Origin: a virus
Length of the DNA: 58,440 nt
Strand: one strand, 5' to 3'
Virus record (IMG/VR): IMGVR_UViG_3300024231_000013
Span: 1 to 58,440 of that record
Shown here: positions 37,547-44,428 of the stretch, piece after piece
Layout: every line of letters starts with the position of its first letter
Position numbering within the stretch: position 1 is the first letter of the stretch
Notes under the pieces: generated by a model
What the model was told of the DNA's origin: nothing
What the model saw: the letters and a program-made list of their open reading frames with translations, nothing else
Databases searched by the model: none
Position numbers and translations under genes: made by a program

Positions 37547-37900
37547 TTACTCAGCAGGTGGTACAGGCTCTCCGATAGTCAATGTAACACTTGTAGGTGT
37601 AATCAAATTGTCTATCTGACTTTGTATGCTTGATTCAATACTAGCAACTTGCTCTTCACCCATCGCTCCTTTAGTCCAGGCAACTACTTCGTCGTTTGTT
37701 AATTGATCAAACGGTATAAAGTTTGTTATCTGACTTGTGTCTAGAGTTTGTGTTCCAATGTTTGTAGCTGAGTAGCTTTTACCCTCGGAGTCTTCTGAAG
37801 TACCTGTTACAATCCAGTGCACATTGTATACTACATCTGCTTCGCTATTTTGTTCTGGGTAGCAATCCACTGTTTTGCAATTCCAATCGTAAGTTACCAT
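37547..37900 (-). CDS. Conserved phage protein (DUF7936-like, 117 aa)
   Basis: Begins MVTYDWNCKTVDCYPEQN and continues YNVHWIVTGTSEDSEGKSYS, then a helix with WTKGAMGEEQVASIESSIQS and a terminal TPTSVTLTIG. This pattern recurs in small proteins next to tail fibres in marine phages. The family name is from memory. It lies between the repeat tail fibre and GroEL. An 83-base AT-rich gap (37464-37546) separates it from groEL and holds a weak AGTAAT/ATTACT hairpin. A fibre-associated role is possible. Confidence 0.6.
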   Translation of the reverse strand: MVTYDWNCKTVDCYPEQNSEADVVYNVHWIVTGTSEDSEGKSYSATNIGTQTLDTSQITNFIPFDQLTNDEVVAWTKGAMGEEQVASIESSIQSQIDNLITPTSVTLTIGEPVPPAE

Positions 37901-37926
37901 AATTTGTTTATTTATTTATTTATTTA

Positions 37927-40200
37927 TTACATATTTGTGTGACTAACTTTTTGCCAGCTACTTCCATTGTAGAAGCAAATAGTATTTAAAGTTGTATTAT
38001 ATGTCATTAATCCTTGCGCGGGTGATGATATAGCGTTTATTTCTGTTGTTGTTAATCTAGGTAGAGCCACACCTTCGGAGTTGTTAAATAGCACAGATCC
38101 TGTGTTACCGCCTTGGTCGTCTATAAGTAAATCACTACCGCTATGGTTTATTGCCCAACTCGGTATAGATGCAGATCCTCCAAATAATAACGCGTTTGTT
38201 CCCTCTATTTTTACATTACCGTTTACGTTTAGTTTAGCTGCAGGACTAGTCGTCCCGATACCGACGTTGCCGTTTTCCACTATAGTGTTACCTTGTGTCC
38301 TTATTTTTACATCTCCTGAGTTTAATGAGCCTATGTGTACTTCTTTAGAGCCATAGCCATATCCTAAATATACAGCTGCAGGGTCGTATCCTACTAAAAT
38401 ACTATTAGCAACATCTGTGCTAGTTATATAGTTTTTAACACCTAATCCATAGCCTGTTTGAGCTATTTCCAAAGGATAACTAGGACTAGTCGTACCAATA
38501 CCTACGTTACCTGAAGTACTAATACGCATTACCTCAGTACTGCCTTTAGAAAAAATCATGTGACGATTAGCTACCGTGTCTAAATTTAAACCTTCCGAGT
38601 TGGCATGTATTCTACCGTAATTTAAATTTGAACCAGTGAAAAAGTCTATAACATCGTTTGGCGATACATCTATGTTAGTACCTCCTGTTGTATTTCCTAA
38701 AGCTAATACTTCAGATAATGTGTCTGCTGTTCCAACTTGAGCATCTACATAACTTTTACTTGCAGCATCAGTTGATGCTACTGGAGTAGCCGGTATTGTC
38801 ACTTGCCCAGTAAAACTACCAGTTCCAACTACATCTAATTTAGAAGTTGGACTAGCCGTTCCAATCCCGACGTTACTTTTAAGACCAGCGCCTTGACCAA
38901 CTATGTTTAAACCTGATGACTCATGAGTGCCAGAATCCGCTAATGTACTTATTGATATTTTACTAGTGTAGTTTCTAGTTTGTTTTATTATTGTATCATC
39001 ATTACCGTCTCTAAGTATATAAAAAGCATTTGATGTGCCATGCTTTAAAGTTATACCATCTCCATCATTGGCGCTTACTTGAAACTTTGAGCTTGGACTA
39101 GTCGTTCCTATCCCGACGTTACCACTAGCAAGAATCCGCATTTTTTCAGATCCGCCTAACTCAGTTTTTAAATCGTTGTTAGCTAACTTTATGACCGCCG
39201 TTGTTGTTGAGTTATCGTACTTTAAAGAAGCTTCGTTAGTTGTAGAATCTATTTCAATAGCTGCAGCTCCACCAAAGACGTGTAGTTTCTCAGCAGGACT
39301 AGTCGTACCGATACCTACATTGCTATCAAAATAAGCATCATCAACTACTTTAAAGTCTCCATTGACTTCTAAATTATAACTACTAGGTGTATACCCACTA
39401 CTAGGGTTTATGAGTACCGCGCCCTCACCTGAGTTATTAGTACCTATTACAGAGAAATTAGCTACGGTTTTATTAGCACCTGAACCATTTCCTTTGTGAC
39501 CAGTTAATGCTAGTATAGACTGATTGTTATCTTTATCTATTATATGCGAATAAAAAGCAGCATAAGTTAAAGGAACTGTTGAACCAGGAACCATCCCGTT
39601 TCTACCTCTAAACTGTATGTTACCTATAGTATCACCATCTGCCGCCGCTGTGTCTGCAAATAAAGAAATATCTGGAGCACCTGTCAGCGTAGCGTCTGTG
39701 GAGGTTAGAAGTAGGTTGTCAACTGAACCTGTTGTTTCTATTTTCACGTTACCTACAACGTGCAGTGGAGTATCTGGGTTATTAGTCCCTATACCTACCT
39801 GTGTACCATTGTCATATAAAGCACCAATACTCAAGGTGTCTGCAGATATCCAACGCGCTGTGTAGTTTTCTGTACCAGAACCCTGTATACCCGCAACTTC
39901 TGCCCAGACATTATCTCCTCTTAAAAATTTAGTATTATCAGGCGTACCACTAGCTGACAATGATGCTGTTAATTCTACATTACCCGTTGCAGGCATTGTA
40001 GGTGTCATATTTATAAACGAAGTATTAGAAGTATCGATGCTCTGTACACTACCAACACCAATTATTGTACCTATATAAGCCGCAAGATTATCTATTGTTA
40101 CACTCCTAGTAGGTCTTTTATATAGACTTGTATCACTTATAAGCAATAAGTCTTCACCTTCTACTTGATTTATCTCAGGGTATGTATATATTATTGCCAT
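37927..40200 (-). CDS. Repeat-containing tail fibre (757 aa)
   Basis: Six copies of a V-G-I-G-T-x-x-P repeat, usually NVGIGTTSPxxKLxV, are spread across residues about 130-660, the signature of tail fibres in flavobacterial phages. The N-terminal 60 residues probably attach to the tail. The C-terminus (ALPRLTTTEINAIS, GLMTYNTTLNTICFYNGSSW) is the receptor-side end commonly seen in this fibre type. It is the second receptor-binding candidate here besides the 1438-aa adhesin. DNA repeats (ACTAGTCGT and nearby) accompany the protein repeats. Confidence 0.8.
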   Translation of the reverse strand: MAIIYTYPEINQVEGEDLLLISDTSLYKRPTRSVTIDNLAAYIGTIIGVGSVQSIDTSNTSFINMTPTMPATGNVELTASLSASGTPDNTKFLRGDNVWAEVAGIQGSGTENYTARWISADTLSIGALYDNGTQVGIGTNNPDTPLHVVGNVKIETTGSVDNLLLTSTDATLTGAPDISLFADTAAADGDTIGNIQFRGRNGMVPGSTVPLTYAAFYSHIIDKDNNQSILALTGHKGNGSGANKTVANFSVIGTNNSGEGAVLINPSSGYTPSSYNLEVNGDFKVVDDAYFDSNVGIGTTSPAEKLHVFGGAAAIEIDSTTNEASLKYDNSTTTAVIKLANNDLKTELGGSEKMRILASGNVGIGTTSPSSKFQVSANDGDGITLKHGTSNAFYILRDGNDDTIIKQTRNYTSKISISTLADSGTHESSGLNIVGQGAGLKSNVGIGTASPTSKLDVVGTGSFTGQVTIPATPVASTDAASKSYVDAQVGTADTLSEVLALGNTTGGTNIDVSPNDVIDFFTGSNLNYGRIHANSEGLNLDTVANRHMIFSKGSTEVMRISTSGNVGIGTTSPSYPLEIAQTGYGLGVKNYITSTDVANSILVGYDPAAVYLGYGYGSKEVHIGSLNSGDVKIRTQGNTIVENGNVGIGTTSPAAKLNVNGNVKIEGTNALLFGGSASIPSWAINHSGSDLLIDDQGGNTGSVLFNNSEGVALPRLTTTEINAISSPAQGLMTYNTTLNTICFYNGSSWQKVSHTNM

Positions 40201-40209
40201 GCTTGTATA

Positions 40210-40530
40210 TTATTGTTTTCTGTCGTTTTTAGTACCATCTCCGCTATCTCCTCTGTTGCTACCAGTTGGCACTCTTTTAGTTTTACCTAACTTACCCCCG
40301 ATATGGTGTATATCTGTGCTACTATTCTGCCCTATTTTTTGATTCTCTGCTTTTTTCTCTTTTCTTTGTAAAGAACTTGTCGATGTTCCCTTACCAGATT
40401 TAGAGCATGTACCATTATCTTTGTTCCATACCCAACCTTTAGCATAACACACGTCTCTTGCCGCCTTTCTAGCTCGCCCAGTAGGTGATAGCTGTTGTTT
40501 AGGTCCTCCTTTTCTTTTTGGTTTAGCCAT
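40210..40530 (-). CDS. Small basic protein, first gene of the late block (106 aa)
   Basis: I use the ATG at 40530 (MAKPKRKGGPKQQLSP) rather than an in-frame GTG at 40560. It is strongly basic and probably disordered, apart from ARKAARDVCYAKGWVWNKDN with two Cys (C27 and one later). As the first leftward gene after the divergent region it would be made earliest or most abundantly in the late message. Nucleic-acid binding is likely, function unknown. Confidence 0.55.
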   Translation of the reverse strand: MAKPKRKGGPKQQLSPTGRARKAARDVCYAKGWVWNKDNGTCSKSGKGTSTSSLQRKEKKAENQKIGQNSSTDIHHIGGKLGKTKRVPTGSNRGDSGDGTKNDRKQ

Positions 40531-40567
40531 AATTCTATTTATTATAGTATATATACTCACATAAAAC

Positions 40568-40587
40568 CACTATTTTTTACAATAGTG
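40568..40587. promoter_or_regulatory. Short perfect inverted repeat next to the late block
   Basis: CACTATT and AATAGTG form a 7-bp perfect stem with a 6-base TTTTAC loop, about 40 bases upstream of the first late gene, and it shares two bases with hairpin element A. It could be an operator or part of the late leader. Confidence 0.4.
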
Positions 40588-40631
40588 TGACAATAGCCCC
40601 TTACTATATACTCTATAAGGCTAATGTCATA
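40586..40631 (+). repeat. Conserved hairpin element, copy A
   Basis: 46 bases. The arms TGTGACAATAGCC and GGCTAATGTCATA pair over 13 positions with one G-T wobble and one A-A mismatch. The loop starts CCTTACTATATA. Copies B (41187-41233) and C (48584-48629) share the arms and the mismatch. The 3' arm carries ATGTCATAG, a start codon followed by one Ser codon and a stop. Confidence 0.65.
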
Positions 40632-40776
40632 GTTTTCGTTAGATATTTAGGACCAGGGGGCTGCACCTTATTTTTCACTTTACAAAACATTTTCGCAAAT
40701 CATTTTCATTTCACCGGGTCCCCCTTGTTTTTACGTTTACGTTTGTATATATGATGATTTATCATTTGTTTTCATG

Positions 40777-40850
40777 TGATCATTTATGTTTTTCCCCTGA
40801 TTTCCACAGCTATCTTTCACATATGATCATCCTCTTGTGTGATCATTTAT
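40777..40850. promoter_or_regulatory. Cluster of TGATCA palindromes (operator or iteron candidates)
   Basis: TGATCA occurs at 40777-40782, 40824-40829 and 40840-40845, the first and last inside the same longer word TGTGATCATTTAT (40775-40787 and 40838-40850). Related ATTTATCATTT words are nearby. Repeated palindromes just upstream of the first early promoter suggest binding sites for a regulator or replication initiator. Confidence 0.45.
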
Positions 40851-40868
40851 CATTTATTGTTATAATTC

Positions 40869-40911
40869 TTACAAACAAAATAATATATATAATGGATAAT
40901 AATAATGTAAC
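40869..40911 (+). promoter_or_regulatory. Bipartite promoter-like motif, copy 1
   Basis: TTACAAACAAAATAATA at the upstream end and GGATAATAATAATGTAAC downstream, with GGATAA starting 25 bases after the first T. It lies 52 bases (from GG) before the ATG of the 76-aa gene. Six further copies keep exactly the same spacing. Confidence 0.7.
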
Positions 40912-40945
40912 AAATAAATAATAATAACTTAAATAAATTAAAACT

Positions 40946-41176
40946 ATGTCAGTATTAAAATCAAAAAGATTTGTTGTTCGCAAATCATTAATCGGAAAAA
41001 ATCAAATCATTGAAGTAACATTCAAAAATGGAAAAGTTGCAAAGTATAATCACGATGATGTATACAATGTTATGAAAACAAAACTTGAAACAATGAACTG
41101 TTGGAGTAAATACAAATCATACACTTCGTCAACTTCGATGCCAGTTGTTACTCGTGAATTATTAATCACTGAGTAA
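40946..41176 (+). CDS. Early protein, paralogue 1 (76 aa)
   Basis: First gene of the rightward block. It is highly similar to the 75-aa protein at 41499-41726: both share KRFV(V/I)RKSLIGKNQ, a VxFKNGK segment, YNHD and KYKSYTSSTS. A predicted small beta-barrel-like N-terminal half is followed by a helix. No known domain. Being first behind a strong promoter-like motif suggests an immediate-early host-takeover function. The leader is rich in TAATAA and has no Shine-Dalgarno motif. Confidence 0.7.
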   Translation: MSVLKSKRFVVRKSLIGKNQIIEVTFKNGKVAKYNHDDVYNVMKTKLETMNCWSKYKSYTSSTSMPVVTRELLITE

Positions 41177-41186
41177 TACATAAAAC

Positions 41187-41233
41187 TGTGACAATAGCCT
41201 GTTACTATCTTAATCTAATAGGCAAATGTCACA
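41187..41233 (+). repeat. Conserved hairpin element, copy B
   Basis: 47 bases; arms TGTGACAATAGCC and GGCAAATGTCACA. The outer 7 bp (TGTGACA/TGTCACA) are perfect: the G-T wobble of copies A and C is a G-C pair here, a compensatory-type change. It follows the 76-aa gene stop by 10 bases and is followed by a T5 tract, so this copy could also terminate transcription. Confidence 0.65.
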
Positions 41234-41417
41234 CTTTTTATAACACAACATTTAGTGTGTTCCATTGCAGGCCTGATTCTGAAACAAGATCGGAAGAGTA
41301 TACTCCACTCTACACTATATTTAACTATAAGTTTTACTTATTAAAATGAGTTTTACTATAAGAGATAGTGCATTATACTTCTCTAACTATTTTTACTAAT
41401 AAATAATAATACACCTT

Positions 41418-41460
41418 TTACAAACAAAATAATATTCCATTTGGATAATATAAATGTAAC
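41418..41460 (+). promoter_or_regulatory. Bipartite promoter-like motif, copy 2
   Basis: TTACAAACAAAATAATA, then TTGGATAATATAAATGTAAC, with 25 bases from the first T to GG. It is 56 bases (from GG) before the ATG of the 75-aa paralogue. This is the best match to the consensus. Confidence 0.7.
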
Positions 41461-41498
41461 AAACTAATAATAATAATAATAACTAAATAATTTTAACT

Positions 41499-41726
41499 AT
41501 GTCAACTTTAATTTCAAAAAGATTTGTAATCAGAAAATCACTAATTGGTAAAAACCAACTAATCACTGTCAACTTCAAAAATGGTAAAACAGTTACTTAT
41601 AATCACGATAAAGTGTATGAAGTAATGAAGTCTAAACTAGAAAATATGGCTTGCTTCGTCAAGTACAAGTCTTACACTTCTTCAACTAGTGTACCAGTGA
41701 TCGCTCGAGAAGTACTAGAAAAATAG
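41499..41726 (+). CDS. Early protein, paralogue 2 (75 aa)
   Basis: Paralogue of the 76-aa protein at 40946: same length and same conserved blocks (KRFVIRKSLIGKNQ, FKNGK, YNHDKVYEVMKSKLENM, KYKSYTSSTS). The divergence is in short stretches, so the duplication is not very recent. Each copy has its own promoter-like motif and hairpin element. Function unknown. A small protein present in two early copies may be needed in quantity or may form hetero-oligomers. Confidence 0.7.
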   Translation: MSTLISKRFVIRKSLIGKNQLITVNFKNGKTVTYNHDKVYEVMKSKLENMACFVKYKSYTSSTSVPVIAREVLEK

Positions 41727-41742
41727 TACTATCCGAGTAACA

Positions 41743-41817
41743 AGTCGTAACGGTTTCACTCTGCATTTTGACTACGTGAGCTCTACTTTGTGAGGTGGTT
41801 CGATTCCACCAACGACT
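41743..41817 (+). ncRNA. tRNA-like element with acceptor stem and T arm (non-canonical)
   Basis: 75 bases. The ends AGTCGTA and AACGACT pair over 6 of 7 positions, and a perfect T arm GGTGG-TTCGATT-CCACC sits at 41794-41810, with 44 bases between acceptor and T arm, the right size for a tRNA. I could not fold a canonical D arm or a 5-bp anticodon stem with U33, and CCA is not encoded. It is either a degenerate tRNA or a tRNA mimic that RNase P/Z might cut, between the 75-aa gene and the next gene. Confidence 0.4.
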
Positions 41818-41851
41818 ACTAATAAATTAATAACTAATAAATAATAAAACT

Positions 41852-41971
41852 ATGTGTACAAAATCATATACCTTACTAAAAATATCAAGAAGAATCTTCA
41901 AGAAAGACTTTAACGAACTAACTAGCAATCAAAGATCTCAAGTAATAGATATATACTATGACTTCTACTAA
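41852..41971 (+). CDS. Small early protein (39 aa)
   Basis: ATG at 41852 after an A/T-rich leader of the same style as neighbours (AATAATAAAACT). It reads MCTKSYTLLKISRRIFKKDF and ends in IDIYYDFY. Basic helix followed by an aromatic tail. Not recognised. Called because it has a typical leader and fills the space between the tRNA-like element and the next gene. Confidence 0.45.
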   Translation: MCTKSYTLLKISRRIFKKDFNELTSNQRSQVIDIYYDFY

Positions 41972-41981
41972 ACTAAATAAT

Positions 41982-42119
41982 ATGCAATTTATACTAACTT
42001 GCCCTAATGGTAAAAAAATAGATATGTCAAGCGATATACTATTACAAATCGAAGGTAAGATCTCTCGATGCGAGGTACTTACAAGAATTAACTTTTATAA
42101 ATCTACTAATAATGACTAA
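41982..42119 (+). CDS. Small early protein (45 aa)
   Basis: Starts MQFILTCPNGKKIDMSSDIL. The stop overlaps the start of the 90-aa gene (8 bases), which implies coupling. Two Cys. Not recognised. The coding call rests on packing between neighbours. Confidence 0.45.
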   Translation: MQFILTCPNGKKIDMSSDILLQIEGKISRCEVLTRINFYKSTNND

Positions 42120-42384
42120 AACTTACAGAAATATAGAGTATACTTATATACTAAGCGAGACTTGGAATGGTATCAAGTACGATAATTATCACTGCAACGA
42201 CAGAAACTTACTAGATGGTTTAGAAACAAGTATGTTTACTAAACTAAGTGAGCAAGATATGCAAGATGAAATAGATCACTTGATCGATCAAAGACAAGAT
42301 CTATTACAAATACAAGATCTAGTGCACGAAGCGCGAAGAGATTGGTATTCTAATACATACTCAGGCGAGTATACAGGCGATTAA
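42112..42384 (+). CDS. Early protein (90 aa)
   Basis: Not recognised. N-terminal beta-like part (TYRNIEYTYILSETWNGIKY) and an acidic/Gln-rich helix (residues 42-75, LSEQDMQDEIDHLIDQRQDL). Last gene before promoter-like motif copy 3, which starts 4 bases after its stop, so it ends one early unit. Confidence 0.6.
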   Translation: MTKTYRNIEYTYILSETWNGIKYDNYHCNDRNLLDGLETSMFTKLSEQDMQDEIDHLIDQRQDLLQIQDLVHEARRDWYSNTYSGEYTGD

Positions 42385-42387
42385 GAA

Positions 42388-42430
42388 TTACAAACAAATA
42401 ATAATAACTATTGGATAATATAATAAACTA
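42388..42430 (+). promoter_or_regulatory. Bipartite promoter-like motif, copy 3
   Basis: TTACAAACAAATAATAATA, then TTGGATAATATAATAAAC; 25-base register kept. GG is 24 bases before the ATG of the 32-aa gene. The downstream part is weaker (TAATAAAC instead of TAAATGTAAC). Confidence 0.6.
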
Positions 42431-42436
42431 ATAACA

Positions 42437-42535
42437 ATGATAAAATTTTCACACAAAGTACTATTAGTACTAAAAAAAGCAAACAAAGTATTAACTAAAC
42501 TAGGTAGCGCTGCTGCTTGGGCGATAAGAAACTAA
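42437..42535 (+). CDS. Mini-protein (32 aa)
   Basis: MIKFSHKVLLVLKKANKVLT followed by KLGSAAAWAIRN. A basic, amphipathic helix. It is first behind promoter-like motif copy 3 and is followed by the next ATG after 2 bases. A membrane-active or protein-binding peptide is conceivable; nothing is proven. Confidence 0.45.
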   Translation: MIKFSHKVLLVLKKANKVLTKLGSAAAWAIRN

Positions 42536-42537
42536 TT

Positions 42538-42672
42538 ATGAGAAATATACAACTTACAGAAAGCGATTGTACCTTTGTACACTATGTACTAAGAATGTAC
42601 GCAAGTCAAACCAGTGGATTAGATCATCAAGACAAGGTGGAAATACGAGATGTCGCTGCTAAATTCAAATAG
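42538..42672 (+). CDS. Small early protein (44 aa)
   Basis: MRNIQLTESDCTFVHYVLRM and then a polar end with DKVEIRDVAAKFK. Not recognised. Two bases separate it from the 32-aa gene, and its stop is 1 base before the next ATG. Confidence 0.45.
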   Translation: MRNIQLTESDCTFVHYVLRMYASQTSGLDHQDKVEIRDVAAKFK

Positions 42673-42673
42673 T

Positions 42674-42853
42674 ATGAGTCTATTCTATTGGTCAGAAGAA
42701 ACTATAAGTTACTTTAAATTTATAAGTAGCTATTTAAGTAAAAAACAAACTATTCGCAAGATCGAGCTATTTGTAGAAATGGACTGTATTCCTGCAGAGG
42801 AAGAGACTGAAGACATGTTAGTGCAAGATCTAATAAATGTGATATACAAGTAG
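42674..42853 (+). CDS. Small early protein (59 aa)
   Basis: I prefer the ATG at 42674 over 42650 because it follows the previous stop directly. It is aromatic at the N-terminus (MSLFYWSEETISYFKFISSY) and acidic at the end (EEETEDMLVQDLINVIYK). Not recognised. Last gene before motif copy 4. Confidence 0.5.
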   Translation: MSLFYWSEETISYFKFISSYLSKKQTIRKIELFVEMDCIPAEEETEDMLVQDLINVIYK

Positions 42854-42857
42854 AAAG

Positions 42858-42900
42858 TTACAAACAAAATAATATTTCTATTGGATAATATAAATGTAAA
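42858..42900 (+). promoter_or_regulatory. Bipartite promoter-like motif, copy 4
   Basis: TTACAAACAAAATAATA, then TTGGATAATATAAATGTAAA; 25-base register. GG is 34 bases before the ATG of the 64-aa gene. Confidence 0.7.
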
Positions 42901-42916
42901 TAATAAATAATAAACT

Positions 42917-43111
42917 ATGCAGAAAATTAAATTTCAAAATTCAAGTACAATAAAACTTAACGGTACAACCTATAAAGGCTATACTGTAGGTAATCTACCA
43001 AAAAGATTTGCCTTCATCTACAACGAGAACAAAGATCAAGAAGGTATTACTCACTGGTTCAACTACAAAGGTCTAACTTATGTAGAAAAATCTACTAACC
43101 CTTGGGCGTAG
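42917..43111 (+). CDS. Small early protein (64 aa)
   Basis: Not recognised. Lys- and aromatic-rich with strands such as IKLNGTTYKGYTVG and ITHWFNYKGLTYVEK. Likely a small beta fold. First gene behind promoter-like motif copy 4. Confidence 0.55.
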   Translation: MQKIKFQNSSTIKLNGTTYKGYTVGNLPKRFAFIYNENKDQEGITHWFNYKGLTYVEKSTNPWA

Positions 43112-43128
43112 TATCTAATCCGAGAACT

Positions 43129-43368
43129 ATGAAAGAGCTACTAGCTTACTCGGAACTACAAAAAAAATCACGAGCAGACGGGCATAGACGTGCTGTTCGA
43201 GCAAACGGTGTATGTGGTGGACTAACTGACAAAGAATACAATAGTATTACAACTCGTCAGAAATCTAACTTCGCAAAAGCTAGAAAGTTCACCCACAACC
43301 GTATGTGGCAAGAAACTCACAAGAAGTTTGACACAAAGCAATTACTAATAATAAAAAAGACACTATAA
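43129..43368 (+). CDS. Small basic early protein (79 aa)
   Basis: I use the ATG at 43129. An in-frame TTG at 43102 would overlap the previous gene. It is very basic, with RADGHRRAVRANGVCGG and helices rich in Arg, Lys and Gln (TTRQKSNFAKARKFTHNRMW). Nucleic-acid binding is plausible. The stop shares one base with the next start. Confidence 0.55.
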   Translation: MKELLAYSELQKKSRADGHRRAVRANGVCGGLTDKEYNSITTRQKSNFAKARKFTHNRMWQETHKKFDTKQLLIIKKTL

Positions 43369-43571
43369 TGAGTAAAACTAAATTTAATGGATTTGAAAAG
43401 TATTTCATCCAAACAGCGTTAAACCACTCTATCAAACAAGCTGAAGAAGACGTTAAAGAACTAATAAGCGAAGGTAAAAGACCTCTCTATTCAGAAGGTT
43501 ACTTTACTATGGTAGGTAATGAAATATTAGATAAAGTAAATAGTATGACACTTAAAAAATACCAAGACTAA
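43368..43571 (+). CDS. Small early protein (67 aa)
   Basis: Not recognised. Two predicted helices (KYFIQTALNHSIKQAEEDVK and NEILDKVNSMTLKKYQ) around a short loop. One-base stop/start overlaps on both sides show tight coupling. Confidence 0.55.
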   Translation: MSKTKFNGFEKYFIQTALNHSIKQAEEDVKELISEGKRPLYSEGYFTMVGNEILDKVNSMTLKKYQD

Positions 43572-43783
43572 TGAGCGATTCAGTAAGTAAATGGCACGAG
43601 ATCCAAGAGGACAAACAAACGCTATCAGAAGAAAACATAGATTCTATTGCTATGCAAATGGATTTAAAGATGTGGGAAAGTTTTAGTGATATAATACAGA
43701 ACACCGTAGACTATGATCAAGCTATGCACATAACAGATAAAGATATATTATTAATCAAAGAACAAGTTAAAAAATTCTTATAA
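43571..43783 (+). CDS. Small acidic early protein (70 aa)
   Basis: Not recognised. Acidic and helical (EIQEDKQTLSEENIDSIAMQ, then WESFSDIIQNTVDYDQAMHI). Coupled to neighbours by one-base overlaps. Confidence 0.55.
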   Translation: MSDSVSKWHEIQEDKQTLSEENIDSIAMQMDLKMWESFSDIIQNTVDYDQAMHITDKDILLIKEQVKKFL

Positions 43784-43908
43784 TGAACGAAGAACCAGTT
43801 AGAAACCCGTGGGATTTAGTATACGAAGCGTATAAAGACCACTATTCAAGAAAACAGATAGATGAAATGCTATTCTGCGAAGTAGAAGAACTAATAAATC
43901 AATTATAG
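43783..43908 (+). CDS. Small early protein (41 aa)
   Basis: MNEEPVRNPWDLVYEAYKDH and then an acidic helix (KQIDEMLFCEVEELINQL). The start is one base inside the previous stop, the same coupling as in the rest of this unit. Not recognised. Confidence 0.5.
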   Translation: MNEEPVRNPWDLVYEAYKDHYSRKQIDEMLFCEVEELINQL

Positions 43909-43910
43909 AT

Positions 43911-44159
43911 ATGAAAGAGTGGATGAAACAAGATACAAGAATTAACGGATGGGATTTTGAGTATGTAGAAAATGACTACGACGATAAGTTTTTTCAGTGT
44001 AGAGGTGATGTGTTCTATGATGATGACCATGACGAGATGCCAGAACCAGATTTATGGGATGCAGCGATAAAGCTAGAAGATGAATTAACTAAAGCTGGTG
44101 TTAAATGTGAAGCTAACCATTCAGAAAAAGGTTGGGTCGAAGTAACAATACTAAACTAA
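43911..44159 (+). CDS. Acidic early protein (82 aa)
   Basis: Not recognised. Rich in Asp and Glu (NDYDDKFFQCRGDVFYDDDH). A C-terminal alpha/beta part (LWDAAIKLEDELTKAGVKCE, then KGWVEVTILN) looks like a small ferredoxin-like or DNA-mimic fold. Acidic small proteins are a known style of phage anti-host factor, but no specific function can be claimed. Confidence 0.55.
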   Translation: MKEWMKQDTRINGWDFEYVENDYDDKFFQCRGDVFYDDDHDEMPEPDLWDAAIKLEDELTKAGVKCEANHSEKGWVEVTILN

Positions 44160-44164
44160 AAGTA

Positions 44165-44368
44165 ATGAGTAAAATGAAAGAAATAGACGAAATAGCACAA
44201 GGTATTGCTGACGTCACTAAAGAACTTATGGAAGACAGTATTGATTGGCAAATAGCAGATCAACCTGTGAACGGAGACGAGTATAAAGAGCTACATGAGA
44301 TGGTTATGTTCTTAGCTGTAGAGAAAATGTATATGTCTACTAAAAGAAAGTATTACGAGCGTGATTAA
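44165..44368 (+). CDS. Acidic early protein (67 aa)
   Basis: I use the ATG at 44165, five bases after the previous stop, instead of an upstream non-ATG start inside the previous gene. All-helical by composition (IDEIAQGIADVTKELMEDSI, YKELHEMVMFLAVEKMYMST). Not recognised. It ends the unit, with motif copy 5 starting at the stop. Confidence 0.5.
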   Translation: MSKMKEIDEIAQGIADVTKELMEDSIDWQIADQPVNGDEYKELHEMVMFLAVEKMYMSTKRKYYERD

Positions 44369-44411
44369 TTACAAACAAAATAAAATAACTACTGGATAAT
44401 ATATATGTAAC
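44369..44411 (+). promoter_or_regulatory. Bipartite promoter-like motif, copy 5
   Basis: TTACAAACAAAATAAAATA, then CTGGATAATATATATGTAAC; 25-base register. GG is 35 bases before the ATG of the zinc-ribbon gene. Confidence 0.7.
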
Positions 44412-44428
44412 AAATAAAATAATAAACT

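Larger units (their letters stand above)
40531..40945. promoter_or_regulatory. Divergent control region between late (leftward) and early (rightward) blocks
   Basis: About 415 bases without a gene. From left to right it holds a perfect 7-bp hairpin CACTATT/AATAGTG (40568-40587), hairpin element A (40586-40631), a G/C-rich patch (about 40652-40730 with AGGGGG and CCCCCT arms), three TGATCA palindromes within 70 bases (40777, 40824, 40840), and the first bipartite promoter-like motif (40869-40911). Such a mix suggests promoters in both directions, operators, and possibly a replication origin. No origin is proven. Confidence 0.6.
41177..41498. promoter_or_regulatory. Intergenic control region between the two paralogues
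   Basis: About 320 bases without a gene. It contains hairpin element B (41187-41233) followed by CTTTTTATAAC, a CAGGCCTG palindrome near 41271, an imperfect hairpin AGAGATAGT...ACTTCTCT around 41363-41387, and promoter-like motif copy 2 (41418-41460). The order hairpin, spacer, promoter, gene repeats that of copy 1. Confidence 0.55.

Noticed and set aside
37927-40200. Repeats that could be mistaken for a CRISPR array
   Set aside because: The repeats are in frame, encode GIGT motifs of a tail fibre, vary in sequence and have irregular spacing.
41287-41298. AGATCGGAAGAG, identical to the start of a common sequencing adapter
   Set aside because: The match ends after 12 bases, and the following bases (TATACTCC) do not continue the adapter. 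The flanks read on naturally into AT-rich phage DNA, so chance is more likely than contamination. Reads across the site would settle it.
41743-41817. Ordinary tRNA gene
   Set aside because: Size, T arm and acceptor fit, but no 5-bp anticodon stem with a 7-base loop and U33 and no normal D arm could be drawn. Kept as tRNA-like only.
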